DNA from: PXAP01 sp046483315
GTDB lineage: Bacteria > Bacteroidota > Bacteroidia > Bacteroidales > PUMT01
DNA: 64,000 nucleotides
Direction: 5' to 3'
Assembly (NCBI GenBank): GCA_046483315.1
Contig: JAWODJ010000122.1
Coordinates: 10,528 to 74,527, forward strand
Part shown: positions 53,163 to 61,932 of the stretch, piece by piece
How the letters are laid out: each line of letters starts with the position of its first letter
Numbering within the stretch: position 1 is the first letter of the stretch
Made by a program: the position numbers and the translations under genes
Notes under the pieces: model-generated
The model's input: the letters and a program-made list of their open reading frames with translations, nothing else
What the model was told of the DNA's origin: nothing
Databases searched by the model: none

Positions 53163-53545
53163 AATATCCATTCTGAGTGTGAAAGCAGGAAATAGATAAA
53201 GTAAATCAGGAGTAAGTTCATAACAGAGAAGAAATAATTAAAAAAAACTCTTTGATGCTTTATTGATCTCCTTGCCATCATTCCCAGGTTCGGAAGGAAC
53301 AAAAGTATCATTGACAGGATAAAAAAGGTGTCACGGAACTGTTTTTCCATCTCCAGGTCGCCGTAAAACACAAAGCAGTAGATGGCGGTTAAAAAAACGG
53401 CCAGATAAAGAAGGTAGCTGATCTTAAGGCATAAAGTTGAGTATTTACGCCTGCGGTTTATCATAAATGGCTTTATTGTAATAAAGGCTATCACATAGGT
53501 AAGGAGGATAGACGTGATAAAAAGTATATGAATAAACAGGTTCAA
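53159..53545 (-). CDS. Small four-helix membrane protein, TTG start
   Basis: 128 aa with four hydrophobic segments: about 3-25, 42-62, 72-88 and 100-122. Positive residues lie between helices 1 and 2 (INRRRKYST) and after helix 3 (RRSIKHQR), so both termini probably face the periplasm. No known family recognised. The frame starts at a TTG; the next Met (residue 28) would remove helix 1, so TTG is preferred. Convergent with miaA, 4-nt overlap. Function unknown. Confidence 0.6.
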   Translation of the reverse strand: MNLFIHILFITSILLTYVIAFITIKPFMINRRRKYSTLCLKISYLLYLAVFLTAIYCFVFYGDLEMEKQFRDTFFILSMILLFLPNLGMMARRSIKHQRVFFNYFFSVMNLLLIYFIYFLLSHSEWIF

Positions 53546-53602
53546 GAGTACTGTTCCGTTTGGTTACACTGCAATTTAGCCACATTTTTTATCAATCCAA
53601 AA

Positions 53603-53625
53603 AAGACCGGGCATCACCCGGTCTT
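53603..53625 (-). terminator. Intrinsic terminator of the S9 peptidase gene
   Basis: AAGACCGGG (53603-53611) and CCCGGTCTT (53617-53625) form a perfect 9-bp GC-rich stem with a 5-nt loop. On the minus strand a run of six T follows. It lies 41 nt after the S9 peptidase stop. Confidence 0.88.
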
Positions 53626-53665
53626 AATGTTCTTTCAGTTATTTGAAAGCTGTTAATCAGATGTG

Positions 53666-55765
53666 TCAGTACTTAAGCCATTTATCAAGCCATGAGAAGA
53701 ACTCCTTTTGCCACATTATTGCATTCTGGGGCTGAAGGACCCAGTGGCCTTCACCGGGAAAATGTATGTATCTTGCCGGTATACCGCGGAGCCTTGCAAT
53801 ATTGAAAGCCTGCATTCCCTGGGCATAGGGTACCCTGAAATCATTTTCACTTGTAAAAATAAGTATCGGTGTGTCCCAGTTCTGTACGAATTTATGGGGA
53901 GAGAACTGATCATAGCCTGGCGGTTTGGGCCTGTTCCAGAAGGCGCCTCCAAGATCATGATTTACAAAAAAAGTCTCTTCCGTTGAACCGTACATGCTTT
54001 CCAGGTTAAATACTCCGTTATGCGATATGAAAGCGCTGAAACGCCCCTCATGGGTTCCTGCAAGCTGAAATACAGAATAACCTCCAAAGCTGGCGCCAAC
54101 TGCACCCAGCCTGCTTTCATCAATGTAATTCTCCTTCTTAAGTTCATCAATGGCGGAGATATAGTCGTCCATGGCTTGTCCGCCCCAGTCTCCCGATATC
54201 TCCCTGTTCCATTCCTGTCCGAATGTAGGCAGTCCCCTTCTGTTCGGGGCAACAATTATATAGTCATTTGCTGCCATTATCTGAAAATTCCATCTGAATG
54301 AGAAAAACTGGCTTACAGCGCTCTGGGGGCCTCCCTGGCAGTAAAGCAGTGCAGGGTATTTCTTGTTTGAGTCGAAATCAGGCGGATAGATAACCCATAC
54401 CAGCATATCTTTTCCGTCGGTGGTTTGGACCCATCTTTCAGATACCCGTCCCATGGCAATATTGTCATAAATATTCTGGTTGGTAAAGGTTATCTGTGTT
54501 TCATCTCCTGTTACAGGATCAACCCTGAATATTTCACTGGCCATTGACATAGACATCTTTTCTGCTATCAGGATATTCCCGGCCATATCGATAGAGGATA
54601 TATTGTGTGTCCCTCTGGTTACCTGCCTGATTTCTCTTGTGGGTACATGAATGCTGAAGACCTGGTAGGTGGCGTTGATGCCGCTAATAAAAAAGATATT
54701 CTGGCTGTCGTCACTCCATACAAAGTCTGAGGCGTTCTCTTCAAAATCCCTGGTAAGATATGTCTTTACACCGGTACTGAGGTTATAGACAAAAAGCCTT
54801 GCCTTATCAGATTCATAACCAGGAGTTTCCATGCTTTGCCATGCCAGATATTTCCCGTCGGGAGAAAAAACGGGATATTTGTCATAACCATGGTTCTCTT
54901 CGGTAATATTCCTTGTTTCACCTGTTTCCATGAAATAAAGGTAAATATCTGAATCTGTACTTTGGGCATATTCCGTACGTCCCATTTTTTTGCTGGTATA
55001 GGCAATTATCTTTCCGTCGCTGCTCCAGGCAATTTCTGCGGGGCTGTAGAAAGGAGCCAGCGGCGAGTCATATTTTTCACCCTCCATTATATCTTTTGCC
55101 TGCCCCAGTGTGCCATCACTATAAGGTGCCGTAAAGATGTGGCTGTATGAATAATTATGCCAGCTGTCCCAATGCTTGTACATAAGCTCATCTTCTATCC
55201 TGACATCAATAAGCGGAAGATCGGGATATTTTTCTGATGGGGTCTCATCGAGCTTTACCTGGCTGGTAAAGAAGATGTGATCGCCGGAAGGGGAATACTC
55301 AAAACTGTTTATCCCGCCGTCTATATCCGAAACCTGTTTTTTATTACTTCCATCCGGACCCATCTCCCAGAGTTGAACGGATCCACTTTCTGCGCTAAGG
55401 TATCCTATTTTGTCACCGTCAGGATACCAGCGTGCATTGAAGTTTCTTCCCCTGAAGGTAGTCAAAGTCATTGTATCATGTGTCTCAACATCAACCATGC
55501 AGATATCAGTCTTGCTTTTGTTTGTTTTGTAGTCATATCTTGTCAGGCTGTAAATCACACTCCTCTGGTCGGGTGACAGGCGTGCATCGCCTGTACGACC
55601 GAATTTCCAGAGTATTTCCGCTGTAAGCCGCCCTCCCTCGATCTCTTCGGGGGTTAGCCGGCCTGAAAAGTCTGATTCGGGTTCATCAGACACTGCTTCT
55701 TCTTTGCAGGCACCGGTAATTATCAGTGCAAGGAAAGTCAGATATACAAAAAATTTATTTTTCAT
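53666..55765 (-). CDS. S9 family prolyl oligopeptidase-type lipoprotein
   Basis: 699 aa. A lipoprotein signal FLALIITGACK (Cys near 20) is followed by a WD40/TolB-like beta-propeller (about 45-420), whose blades show repeats like YSPSGDHIFFTS and FSPDGKYLAWQS. A C-terminal alpha/beta hydrolase (about 440-699) has the nucleophile in GASFGGYSVF, the aspartate in TSENDFRVP and the histidine in FPGEGHWVLQ. It removes dipeptides or acyl-residues from peptides in the periplasm or at the cell surface. The ATG at 55765 lies inside the 28-nt tail motif. Single gene, ending in a strong terminator. Confidence 0.93.
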   Translation of the reverse strand: MKNKFFVYLTFLALIITGACKEEAVSDEPESDFSGRLTPEEIEGGRLTAEILWKFGRTGDARLSPDQRSVIYSLTRYDYKTNKSKTDICMVDVETHDTMTLTTFRGRNFNARWYPDGDKIGYLSAESGSVQLWEMGPDGSNKKQVSDIDGGINSFEYSPSGDHIFFTSQVKLDETPSEKYPDLPLIDVRIEDELMYKHWDSWHNYSYSHIFTAPYSDGTLGQAKDIMEGEKYDSPLAPFYSPAEIAWSSDGKIIAYTSKKMGRTEYAQSTDSDIYLYFMETGETRNITEENHGYDKYPVFSPDGKYLAWQSMETPGYESDKARLFVYNLSTGVKTYLTRDFEENASDFVWSDDSQNIFFISGINATYQVFSIHVPTREIRQVTRGTHNISSIDMAGNILIAEKMSMSMASEIFRVDPVTGDETQITFTNQNIYDNIAMGRVSERWVQTTDGKDMLVWVIYPPDFDSNKKYPALLYCQGGPQSAVSQFFSFRWNFQIMAANDYIIVAPNRRGLPTFGQEWNREISGDWGGQAMDDYISAIDELKKENYIDESRLGAVGASFGGYSVFQLAGTHEGRFSAFISHNGVFNLESMYGSTEETFFVNHDLGGAFWNRPKPPGYDQFSPHKFVQNWDTPILIFTSENDFRVPYAQGMQAFNIARLRGIPARYIHFPGEGHWVLQPQNAIMWQKEFFSWLDKWLKY

Positions 55766-55787
55766 TCGTATAAAGTATAGTTAGCAA
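55760..55787 (-). repeat. 28-nt tail motif at the S9 peptidase start
   Basis: On the minus strand it reads TTGCTAACTATACTTTATAC followed by GAATGAAA, where ATG is the S9 peptidase start. Identical over 23 nt to 3047-3069 and 25/28 to 9928-9955. Confidence 0.55.
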
Positions 55788-55845
55788 TCAGTTTAACAAT
55801 GTGTTAATAATTCATGATTCGGATATTTTGCTTTTCAATCCATGG

Positions 55846-55896
55846 ATCATCCATGCTTTATGCATACCTTTTTGTGTGACCTGGCACATGGATGAT
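55846..55896. repeat. Long hairpin repeat, empty form
   Basis: ATCATCCATG (55846-55855) pairs perfectly with CATGGATGAT (55887-55896). The loop has ATGCTTTAT (55853-55861), six nucleotides (55862-55867), then CTTTTTGTG (from 55868). The 33 nt from 55868 to 55900 recur with one mismatch exactly 200 bp downstream. Confidence 0.65.
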
Positions 55897-55982
55897 TCAT
55901 CCGAATAAAACAGGTTAATAAAGTTAATATTCAATTAGTTATGTTTAGCATGTAATTCATGTTCAGTGTTTCAATTCCGATG

Positions 55983-56100
55983 GAACACCCATGCTTTATT
56001 GACTTCGTCGATTTTACATGCATTATTTTGTTCTTTTGGCAATATATACTAAATGTAAAATTCATGTCTTTTTGTGTGCCCTGGCACATGGATGATTCAT
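55983..56100. repeat. Long hairpin repeat, filled form containing module D
   Basis: Has the same ATGCTTTAT (55991-55999) and CTTTTTGTG (from 56068) blocks as the copy 200 bp away, but with 68 nt between them instead of 6. Those 68 nt are module D plus its 9-nt leader. Outer arms CCATG/CATGG still pair. The 56068-56100 block matches 55868-55900 at 32 of 33 positions. Confidence 0.6.
56010..56066 (+). repeat. 57-nt hairpin module, copy D
   Basis: Begins GATTTTACATGC, core CTTTTGGCAATAT, ends AAATGTAAAATTCATG. The arms ATTTTACAT (56011-56019) and ATGTAAAAT (56053-56061) are a perfect 9-bp inverted repeat. Relative to copies A and E the arms have C to T and matching G to A changes, preserving pairing. 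Confidence 0.65.
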
Positions 56101-56127
56101 GTGTATATAATTTGATTTTAATTGTCA

Positions 56128-56184
56128 GATGGATGTCACATCCAGTAAATATTGCGAAAGAGCCGTTACATTGCATGTGAGATC
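56128..56184 (-). repeat. 57-nt hairpin module, copy E
   Basis: On the minus strand it begins GATCTCACATGC, has the core CTCTTTCGCAATAT, and ends GATGTGACATCCATC. Opposite in orientation to copy D, with their 3' ends facing each other across 61 nt. Confidence 0.6.
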
Positions 56185-56263
56185 AGACGCAGGTAAAACT
56201 CATCAGGTTATGATCATCGTTGTGTGTGATTAATATTGCCCGTTACCCGTTTGATATTTAAGG

Positions 56264-57307
56264 TCAGGATTTTTTTGGTCGTGCCACGGCTTCTCTTATT
56301 TTCACCTCCAGTTCTTCAGTAAGCTCAGGGTTATCTCCCAGTAACTGCTTTACCGCATCTCTGCCCTGCCCGAGTTTAGTGTCTCCATAGCTGAACCATG
56401 ACCCGCTTTTTTTGATAATGTCAAAATCTACTCCCAGGTCAATGATCTCACCGAAGCGTGAGATACCCTCGCCGTACATTATGTCAAATTCAGCTTTTCT
56501 GAAAGGGGGAGCAATTTTGTTTTTAATAATTTTCACCCTCGTCCGGTTTCCGATAACTTCCTCACCCTCTTTGATCTGGCTGATACGCCTGATATCTATC
56601 CGCACAGAAGCATAAAACTTGAGAGCATTACCACCTGTTGTAGTTTCCGGGTTGCCAAACATAACCCCAATTTTCTCCCTTAGCTGGTTGATGAATATGC
56701 AGGTGGTTTTGGTTTTACTTATATTGGCAGTCAGTTTTCTGAGAGCCTGTGACATAAGCCTGGCCTGCAGTCCCATTTTCGAATCCCCCATCTCTCCCTC
56801 GATCTCCGATTTCGGGGTGAGGGCTGCTACGGAGTCGATTACAATAATATCAATTGCACCGGATCGTATCAGGTGATCGGTAATTTCCAGAGCCTGTTCC
56901 CCGTTGTCGGGCTGGGATATGAGAAGGTTCTCAATATCAACACCCAGTTTCTCTGCATAGAACCGGTCGAAGGCGTGCTCTGCATCTATAAATGCAGCAA
57001 TGCCGCCTGCTTTCTGTGCTTCTGCTATTGCGTGTATGGCCAGTGTAGTTTTTCCCGATGATTCAGGGCCATATATTTCTACCACCCTGCCCCGCGGAAA
57101 CCCGCCAACACCAATTGCCATATCAAGTGCAATTGATCCTGAAGGTATTGATGCCACATCATCAATTGCCGTGTCACCCATTTTCATAATGGCACCCTTA
57201 CCGTATTCCTTATCTATTCTGTCAAGTGTAAGCTGCAATGCCTTTAGCTTTTCCTGGTTGGCTGCCTGGGTCTTGTTTTCCTTTTTGTCGTTTTTAACTT
57301 TTTCCAT
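56264..57307 (-). CDS. recA: Recombinase RecA
   Basis: 347 aa. Forms filaments on single-stranded DNA for homologous recombination and the damage response. Walker A GPESSGKTT at 80-88, the ALTPKSEIEGEMGDS loop 1, INQLREKIGVMFGNPETTTG loop 2 region and the usual acidic/basic tail ending AVARPKKS. Complete. Starts 11 nt after the peroxiredoxin gene on the same strand. Confidence 0.97.
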   Translation of the reverse strand: MEKVKNDKKENKTQAANQEKLKALQLTLDRIDKEYGKGAIMKMGDTAIDDVASIPSGSIALDMAIGVGGFPRGRVVEIYGPESSGKTTLAIHAIAEAQKAGGIAAFIDAEHAFDRFYAEKLGVDIENLLISQPDNGEQALEITDHLIRSGAIDIIVIDSVAALTPKSEIEGEMGDSKMGLQARLMSQALRKLTANISKTKTTCIFINQLREKIGVMFGNPETTTGGNALKFYASVRIDIRRISQIKEGEEVIGNRTRVKIIKNKIAPPFRKAEFDIMYGEGISRFGEIIDLGVDFDIIKKSGSWFSYGDTKLGQGRDAVKQLLGDNPELTEELEVKIREAVARPKKS

Positions 57308-57318
57308 TGATTGATAAA

Positions 57319-57783
57319 TTAATTGTATAGTGCCATTATCTGTTCAGCATGATTTTTTGTATCCACTTTTGGAATGACATGTTCAATTATTCCATCCTCA
57401 GAAATAATGAATGTTGTCCTTAAAACGCCTTCAGTGGTTTTGCCGTACATCTTTTTTTCTCCCCAGGCACCATATTTTTTGAGCAGTTCTTTCTCCGGAT
57501 CGGCTATAAGATGAAATGGCAGATCATACTTTTTGCTGAAATTCCGGTGTGATTTTTCACTGTCCGGGCTTACGCCCACAACAACAAAACCTGCAGCCAG
57601 CAGCTCGTCATAGCCATCCCTTAAACTGCAGGCTTCTTTTGTGCATCCGGGTGTGTTGTCTTTAGGGTAAAAATAGAGTATAATTTTTTTGCCCCTGTAT
57701 TTGTCCGGCGAGATTTCGTTGCCGTTCTGATCTGTTGATGAAAAAGGGGGTGCTTTGTCGCCTTTCTTTAAACTGGTTCCCAT
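57319..57783 (-). CDS. bcp: Peroxiredoxin of the BCP/PrxQ type
   Basis: 154 aa thioredoxin-fold peroxidase that reduces hydrogen peroxide and organic peroxides. The peroxidatic cysteine is in DNTPGCTKEACSLRDG, with the second cysteine five residues later as in two-cysteine BCP proteins. GKKIILYFYPKD and VSPDSEKSHRNFSKKYDLPF are also typical. ATG at 57783. Upstream of recA in the same direction and likely cotranscribed. Confidence 0.95.
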   Translation of the reverse strand: MGTSLKKGDKAPPFSSTDQNGNEISPDKYRGKKIILYFYPKDNTPGCTKEACSLRDGYDELLAAGFVVVGVSPDSEKSHRNFSKKYDLPFHLIADPEKELLKKYGAWGEKKMYGKTTEGVLRTTFIISEDGIIEHVIPKVDTKNHAEQIMALYN

Positions 57784-58058
57784 AGAGATGTTTTTTTAAA
57801 TTACTTTGTTGATATATTGGGTTTTGATTGATTTTCTGCAGGTTGTATCTGCTTTATGTAAAGATAAAAAGAATCCGCCGGATAAATCAGTATGATAACT
57901 GTTTTTTTATCAACACCGCATTTTGATTTTTATTGAAGAGGATAATAATTGTTTCCATACAGTTTATTTTGTCCGGTTTAACGAGATGCGGCATTATGGA
58001 ATTTCTTTTTATTGTAGTAATTTTAAAGCCTTATTATTAAATAATATTTTTAATACCG

Positions 58059-59885
58059 ATGAAGAGGTCCCGTATAGTTTTTACATTGATCTTAGTGTTG
58101 ATTTTCAGTGGATTTGACACTGTAATTGCCCAGTTACCGTCCACTCCTGATATCCGGACCGGGCTTGAACAGCAATATGAGGAATATATAACAGGAGCTC
58201 TCAGGTTACAGGTAAAGGCCGATTCACTTACGCGCACAGCCAGCCAGAAAAGAAGAGAGCTTGCCTTTTCAGGTGATGCTGACGGGAGAAGCGACCTGGA
58301 AGAACATATACTTGACCTGGAACGTGAATCCCATAAGTTACAGAAACAGGCCGACAGTCTTTATGCACAGGCACGCGCAACAGAACTCAGGATGATGGCC
58401 GGCAGGCAGGGTAACGGAGAAAATATTGCAACACCCGGGGAGCCTTCTTTTCTTGTGTTTGGGGATAAGGATATCAGTTCAATGCTGTCGCGGCAGGAAC
58501 TGTCACTTGCCGCTGAACTGGAACCTGAATATGAAAGGGCCAACTATCTGATGTGGAAAGTATCGGATATGACCGATGAGATGGAGAGTTTAGGATATCT
58601 TCTTGATTCAGATCCACGCAGGAAGGAAAGAAGAAGGATAAACCGCCAGATAGATGAACTCTCCGAAGAAACTTTCAGGATGAAAATGGAAGCAATGCAG
58701 ATATATGAAAAAGTTAATAAACTGCGCTACACGGCATCAATCAGATTTCTTGAGGAAAGGCGGGAGGAATTAAAAGATTCGGCATTAATAAAAGCAGGTC
58801 TGGAACATGAACAGGTTGCCACGGAGAATTTCAACCAGGCACAGGGTCTGCGTGCAACGTCGGCTGATATGCTAAGTGATAAATATCTTGAGGGATACAT
58901 TTTAAGAGCTTATACAGAAGAATTAAAAGCTTTTGAAGCAATGGAAAAGGCGCTTGATATTTACAATAGTGCCCCGGATTACACTCAGGAAGTCCGCGAA
59001 AAACTTTCTTCCGGCGTTTACCGACCCGGGGATCCCGCGGCTGCATTATCAGGGGCAGGAGAACCCGCCAAAGAACCAGTCCCCCAAAAAGTGCAGTCTT
59101 CAGATGAAATTGTTCCCGGCCATGAAAGGGAAAAAATAAACTTTGGTTTTGCAGTTCTTCCGGAACCGGCATATTCAAATGAGAATCCTGTTCCCTTTAA
59201 CGTGTTATTGCCAATGGGACTGGTTTACAGCATTCAGCTTGGTGTATTCAATGTCATGATGACCCCGGATTCTTTTGGTGGCCTGATACCGGTAATGGCC
59301 GGGGCAGAACCTGAAGGAGAATCTGTAAGTTATTTTACCGGGGTTTTCCGGACCCTCCCGGAGGCGGAGAAAGCACTTATCGAAGTCGGCCGTCAGGGAT
59401 TCAGTGATGCTTTTGTGGTAGCATATAATGACAGACGCAAAGTTTCCGTTAACAGGGCAGGTCAGATAGAGAGGAGCCAACAGCCTGCAGGTGTTGCAGC
59501 CCATCAGGCAACCGATGCTCCGTCGGCTGCCCCTCCCGCCGATCCTTCAACTGTTAACATGGTTGATACAACATCCTCTCCTCCGGAGCTGGAAAAGGCT
59601 GTTATTGTAACATTCAGGATCCAGCTGGGAGCGTTCAGCAGACCGCTGCAATCCGATGTTCACCGAAAGTGGCTGGATATATCCGGAGGTAAAAAAATTG
59701 ATTATACTGTAAATAATAGGGGGTTATATGTCTATTATACGGGAAATTTTTATACTTTTGATGAGGCCGTAAGGGTACGAGATCTTTTCAGGCAACGTGA
59801 AGTGCCTGATGCTTTCATCATTCCCTACAAGGATGATTTGCGCATCAGCATGGAGGAAGCAAATCAGTTAATGAACAAACAGTGA
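58059..59885 (+). CDS. Exported coiled-coil protein with two SPOR-like C-terminal domains
   Basis: 608 aa. Signal peptide (IVFTLILVLIFSGFDTVIAQ). A long, highly charged helical or coiled-coil region (about 30-310) has many ADSL and RRE segments. A linker leads to a SPOR-like domain (about 385-470: YSIQLGVFNVMM, YFTGVFRTLPEAEKAL, DAFVVAYNDRRKVS), a P/A-rich spacer, and a second one (about 515-600: FRIQLGAFSRPLQSD, YYTGNFYTFDEAVRVRDLF, DAFIIPYKDDLRIS). The two domains are clearly duplicated. It is probably periplasmic and peptidoglycan-binding. Related in its C-terminal domain to the protein at 31.9-33.2 kb. Followed by clpS after 36 bp. Confidence 0.8.
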   Translation: MKRSRIVFTLILVLIFSGFDTVIAQLPSTPDIRTGLEQQYEEYITGALRLQVKADSLTRTASQKRRELAFSGDADGRSDLEEHILDLERESHKLQKQADSLYAQARATELRMMAGRQGNGENIATPGEPSFLVFGDKDISSMLSRQELSLAAELEPEYERANYLMWKVSDMTDEMESLGYLLDSDPRRKERRRINRQIDELSEETFRMKMEAMQIYEKVNKLRYTASIRFLEERREELKDSALIKAGLEHEQVATENFNQAQGLRATSADMLSDKYLEGYILRAYTEELKAFEAMEKALDIYNSAPDYTQEVREKLSSGVYRPGDPAAALSGAGEPAKEPVPQKVQSSDEIVPGHEREKINFGFAVLPEPAYSNENPVPFNVLLPMGLVYSIQLGVFNVMMTPDSFGGLIPVMAGAEPEGESVSYFTGVFRTLPEAEKALIEVGRQGFSDAFVVAYNDRRKVSVNRAGQIERSQQPAGVAAHQATDAPSAAPPADPSTVNMVDTTSSPPELEKAVIVTFRIQLGAFSRPLQSDVHRKWLDISGGKKIDYTVNNRGLYVYYTGNFYTFDEAVRVRDLFRQREVPDAFIIPYKDDLRISMEEANQLMNKQ

Positions 59886-59921
59886 GTTCAGGGGTTATAA
59901 CTGATTGGAATTACATTCATA

Positions 59922-60209
59922 ATGGCAGGCAGAGAAAAAATATTTACCAGGAACAAACCAGAAATTAAAGGTGATACGGGAGAAGGCAACATGCACTTTC
60001 TGGTATTGCACAATGACGATGTACATACCTTTGAGTATGTTATTGAGTGCCTTATGGAAATATGCGGCCATGATGCCATGCAGGCCGAACAGTGCACTTA
60101 TCTTGTTCATTTCAAGGGAAACTGTGATGTACTCAGGGGCGGATACAGCCAGTTGAAGCCATACCGGGAAGCCATGTCTGAGAAGGAACTTAAAGTAACG
60201 ATAGACTGA
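59922..60209 (+). CDS. clpS: ATP-dependent Clp protease adaptor ClpS
   Basis: 95 aa. Adaptor that hands N-degron substrates to ClpAP or ClpCP. The substrate-binding segment HFLVLHNDDVHTFEYVIECL and the later AEQCTYLVHFKGNCDVLRG match the family, including the conserved NDD. The Bacteroidota form has this short N-terminal tail. 19 bp before nfeD. Confidence 0.92.
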   Translation: MAGREKIFTRNKPEIKGDTGEGNMHFLVLHNDDVHTFEYVIECLMEICGHDAMQAEQCTYLVHFKGNCDVLRGGYSQLKPYREAMSEKELKVTID

Positions 60210-60228
60210 TCTTATATTCTGCTAAAAT

Positions 60229-60699
60229 ATGTCGCTATATGCCATTATACTGTTAATAATACTCGGTGTGGTATTGCTGTGGGTTGAATTCCTCGTAGTT
60301 CCCGGAATCACAATTGCCGGAATAGGCGGTGTATTGCTTATAGGAACAGGTATTTATTTTTCCTATGATCTTTATGGAGCATCAACAGGCAATTATGTAT
60401 TGCTGGGATCTGTCCTGTTCATGTTCGTCAGTGTCTATTTTTCACTTAAATCAAAGACCTGGAAGCGCACCATGCTTGAATCAAAGCTTGAAGGCAGAGT
60501 AAACACTTTCGAGGACAACATTGTAAAACCCGGGGATACCGGTAAAACCGTTACACGCCTGGCGCCAATCGGTAAGGTTGAGGTTAACGGAGTTTACTAC
60601 GATGCCAAATCATCAGATAATATTATTAATTCTGAAACAGAAATAGTTATAGTGAAAGTATTGAGCGATAAACTGATTGTTAAACCAACAAATGAATAA
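60229..60699 (+). CDS. NfeD-like membrane protein
   Basis: 156 aa. Two or three N-terminal hydrophobic helices (about 3-22, 24-46, 56-74) precede a small OB-fold domain (about 95-150: VNTFEDNIVKPGDTGKTVTR and GKVEVNGVYYDAKS). It is the short NfeD form lacking the ClpP-like protease domain. NfeD partners flotillin-type proteins in membranes, and the next gene, 5 nt away, is floA. Confidence 0.9.
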   Translation: MSLYAIILLIILGVVLLWVEFLVVPGITIAGIGGVLLIGTGIYFSYDLYGASTGNYVLLGSVLFMFVSVYFSLKSKTWKRTMLESKLEGRVNTFEDNIVKPGDTGKTVTRLAPIGKVEVNGVYYDAKSSDNIINSETEIVIVKVLSDKLIVKPTNE

Positions 60700-60704
60700 T
60701 TATT

Positions 60705-61685
60705 ATGGAAGACATTGGAATTTATATTTTTATACTTGTCGGGTCACTTGTGGGACTCTGGATAATATTGTATTTTATCCCTATCGGGATGTGGTTCTCG
60801 GCACTCCTTTCCGGTGTGCGGGTATCACTGATTCAGCTTATTTTTATGCGGTGGAGGAAGGTGCCACCTTCAGTCATTGTAAAGGCGATGATCAATTCAA
60901 CCAAGGCCGGCTTGTCGCTCTCGCGGGATCAGCTTGAAGCCCACTACCTTGCTGGCGGTAACGTAATAAATGTTGTTAATGCCCTTATTTCCGCCGATAA
61001 GGCAAATATTCCCCTTGATTTTAACTCGGCCACAGCCATTGACCTTGCCGGCAGGGATGTTTTCCAGGCGGTGCAGATGTCGGTAAATCCCAAGGTGATT
61101 GATACACCCCCGGTAGCTGCGGTGGCCAAAGACGGCATACAGCTTATAGCAAAGGCCAGGGTAACGGTGCGTGCGAATATTAAACAGCTGGTTGGCGGAG
61201 CAGGGGAGGATACTGTTCTTGCCAGGGTAGGTGAGGGAGTAGTATCATCTATTGGTTCGGCACTTTCGCATAAAGCGGTGCTGGAGAATCCCGACCAGAT
61301 TTCCAAGGTTGTATTATCAAAGGGACTGGATGCAGGTACCGCATTTGAGATATTATCTATTGACATTGCAGATATTGATATAGGTAAGAATATTGGCGCC
61401 GTTCTTCAGATGGATCAGGCCAATGCCGACAAGAACATTGCCCAGGCCAAGGCAGAAGAGCGCAGGGCCATGGCTGTAGCCCTTGAGCAGGAGAACAAGG
61501 CCCTGGCGCAGGAGATGCGTGCCAAGGTTATTGAGGCCGAAGCTGAGGTTCCCAAGGCACTGTCCGATGCCCTCAGGTCGGGTAACATGGGAGTCATGGA
61601 CTATATGAGGCTTAAGAATATCGAGGCTGACACCGGAATGCGCGATTCTATTTCAAAATCACCTGATTCGGACAAGAAAAAATAG
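60705..61685 (+). CDS. floA: Flotillin-like protein FloA
   Basis: 326 aa of the YqfA/FloA family that organises membrane microdomains. Short N-terminal membrane hairpin (IYIFILVGSLVGLWIILYFI and a second stretch), PHB/SPFH region (VAAVAKDGIQLIAKARVTVR), then an alanine/glutamate-rich coiled coil (AQAKAEERRAMAVALEQEN) and the C-terminal SDALRSGNMGVMDYMRLKN. Forms an operon with nfeD and ends at a strong terminator. Confidence 0.95.
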   Translation: MEDIGIYIFILVGSLVGLWIILYFIPIGMWFSALLSGVRVSLIQLIFMRWRKVPPSVIVKAMINSTKAGLSLSRDQLEAHYLAGGNVINVVNALISADKANIPLDFNSATAIDLAGRDVFQAVQMSVNPKVIDTPPVAAVAKDGIQLIAKARVTVRANIKQLVGGAGEDTVLARVGEGVVSSIGSALSHKAVLENPDQISKVVLSKGLDAGTAFEILSIDIADIDIGKNIGAVLQMDQANADKNIAQAKAEERRAMAVALEQENKALAQEMRAKVIEAEAEVPKALSDALRSGNMGVMDYMRLKNIEADTGMRDSISKSPDSDKKK

Positions 61686-61745
61686 GAAGTAACTGACAGA
61701 TAATATGCAGGCAATACTGGTTTGCCTGTCATACTGTGGAATAAG

Positions 61746-61773
61746 AAACGGGAAGAGTGATCTTCCCGTTTTT
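61746..61773 (+). terminator. Intrinsic terminator after floA
   Basis: AAACGGGAAGA (61746-61756) and TCTTCCCGTTT (61761-61771) form a perfect 11-bp stem with GTGA loop, followed by Ts. Lies 61 nt after the floA stop. Confidence 0.9.
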
Positions 61774-61932
61774 AATAGCTTAAGTGTATTATAAGGCGAA
61801 GGGAAGAACATGCTATTTATCCCGGTTTTATATGTTATTAGAGTCATCAGGATAATAATTGTTCATCATCTGACGTCTTTATACAGGTAATTATAATAAC
61901 CGTTGAAATAATGCAACCTAAAGCTTTAAACT

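Larger units (their letters stand above)
55766..56263. other. Intergenic region (498 bp) dense in structured repeats
   Basis: Between recA and the S9 peptidase gene, both leftward. It contains, from low to high coordinate, the tail motif, an empty hairpin repeat, a second hairpin repeat 200 bp away carrying module D, and module E on the opposite strand. Short frames here on both strands are artefacts of the repeats. Confidence 0.65.

Noticed and set aside
55931..56180. Overlapping frames of 73-81 codons on both strands
   Set aside because: They lie inside the hairpin repeats; composition follows the repeats and no start context or homology is visible.
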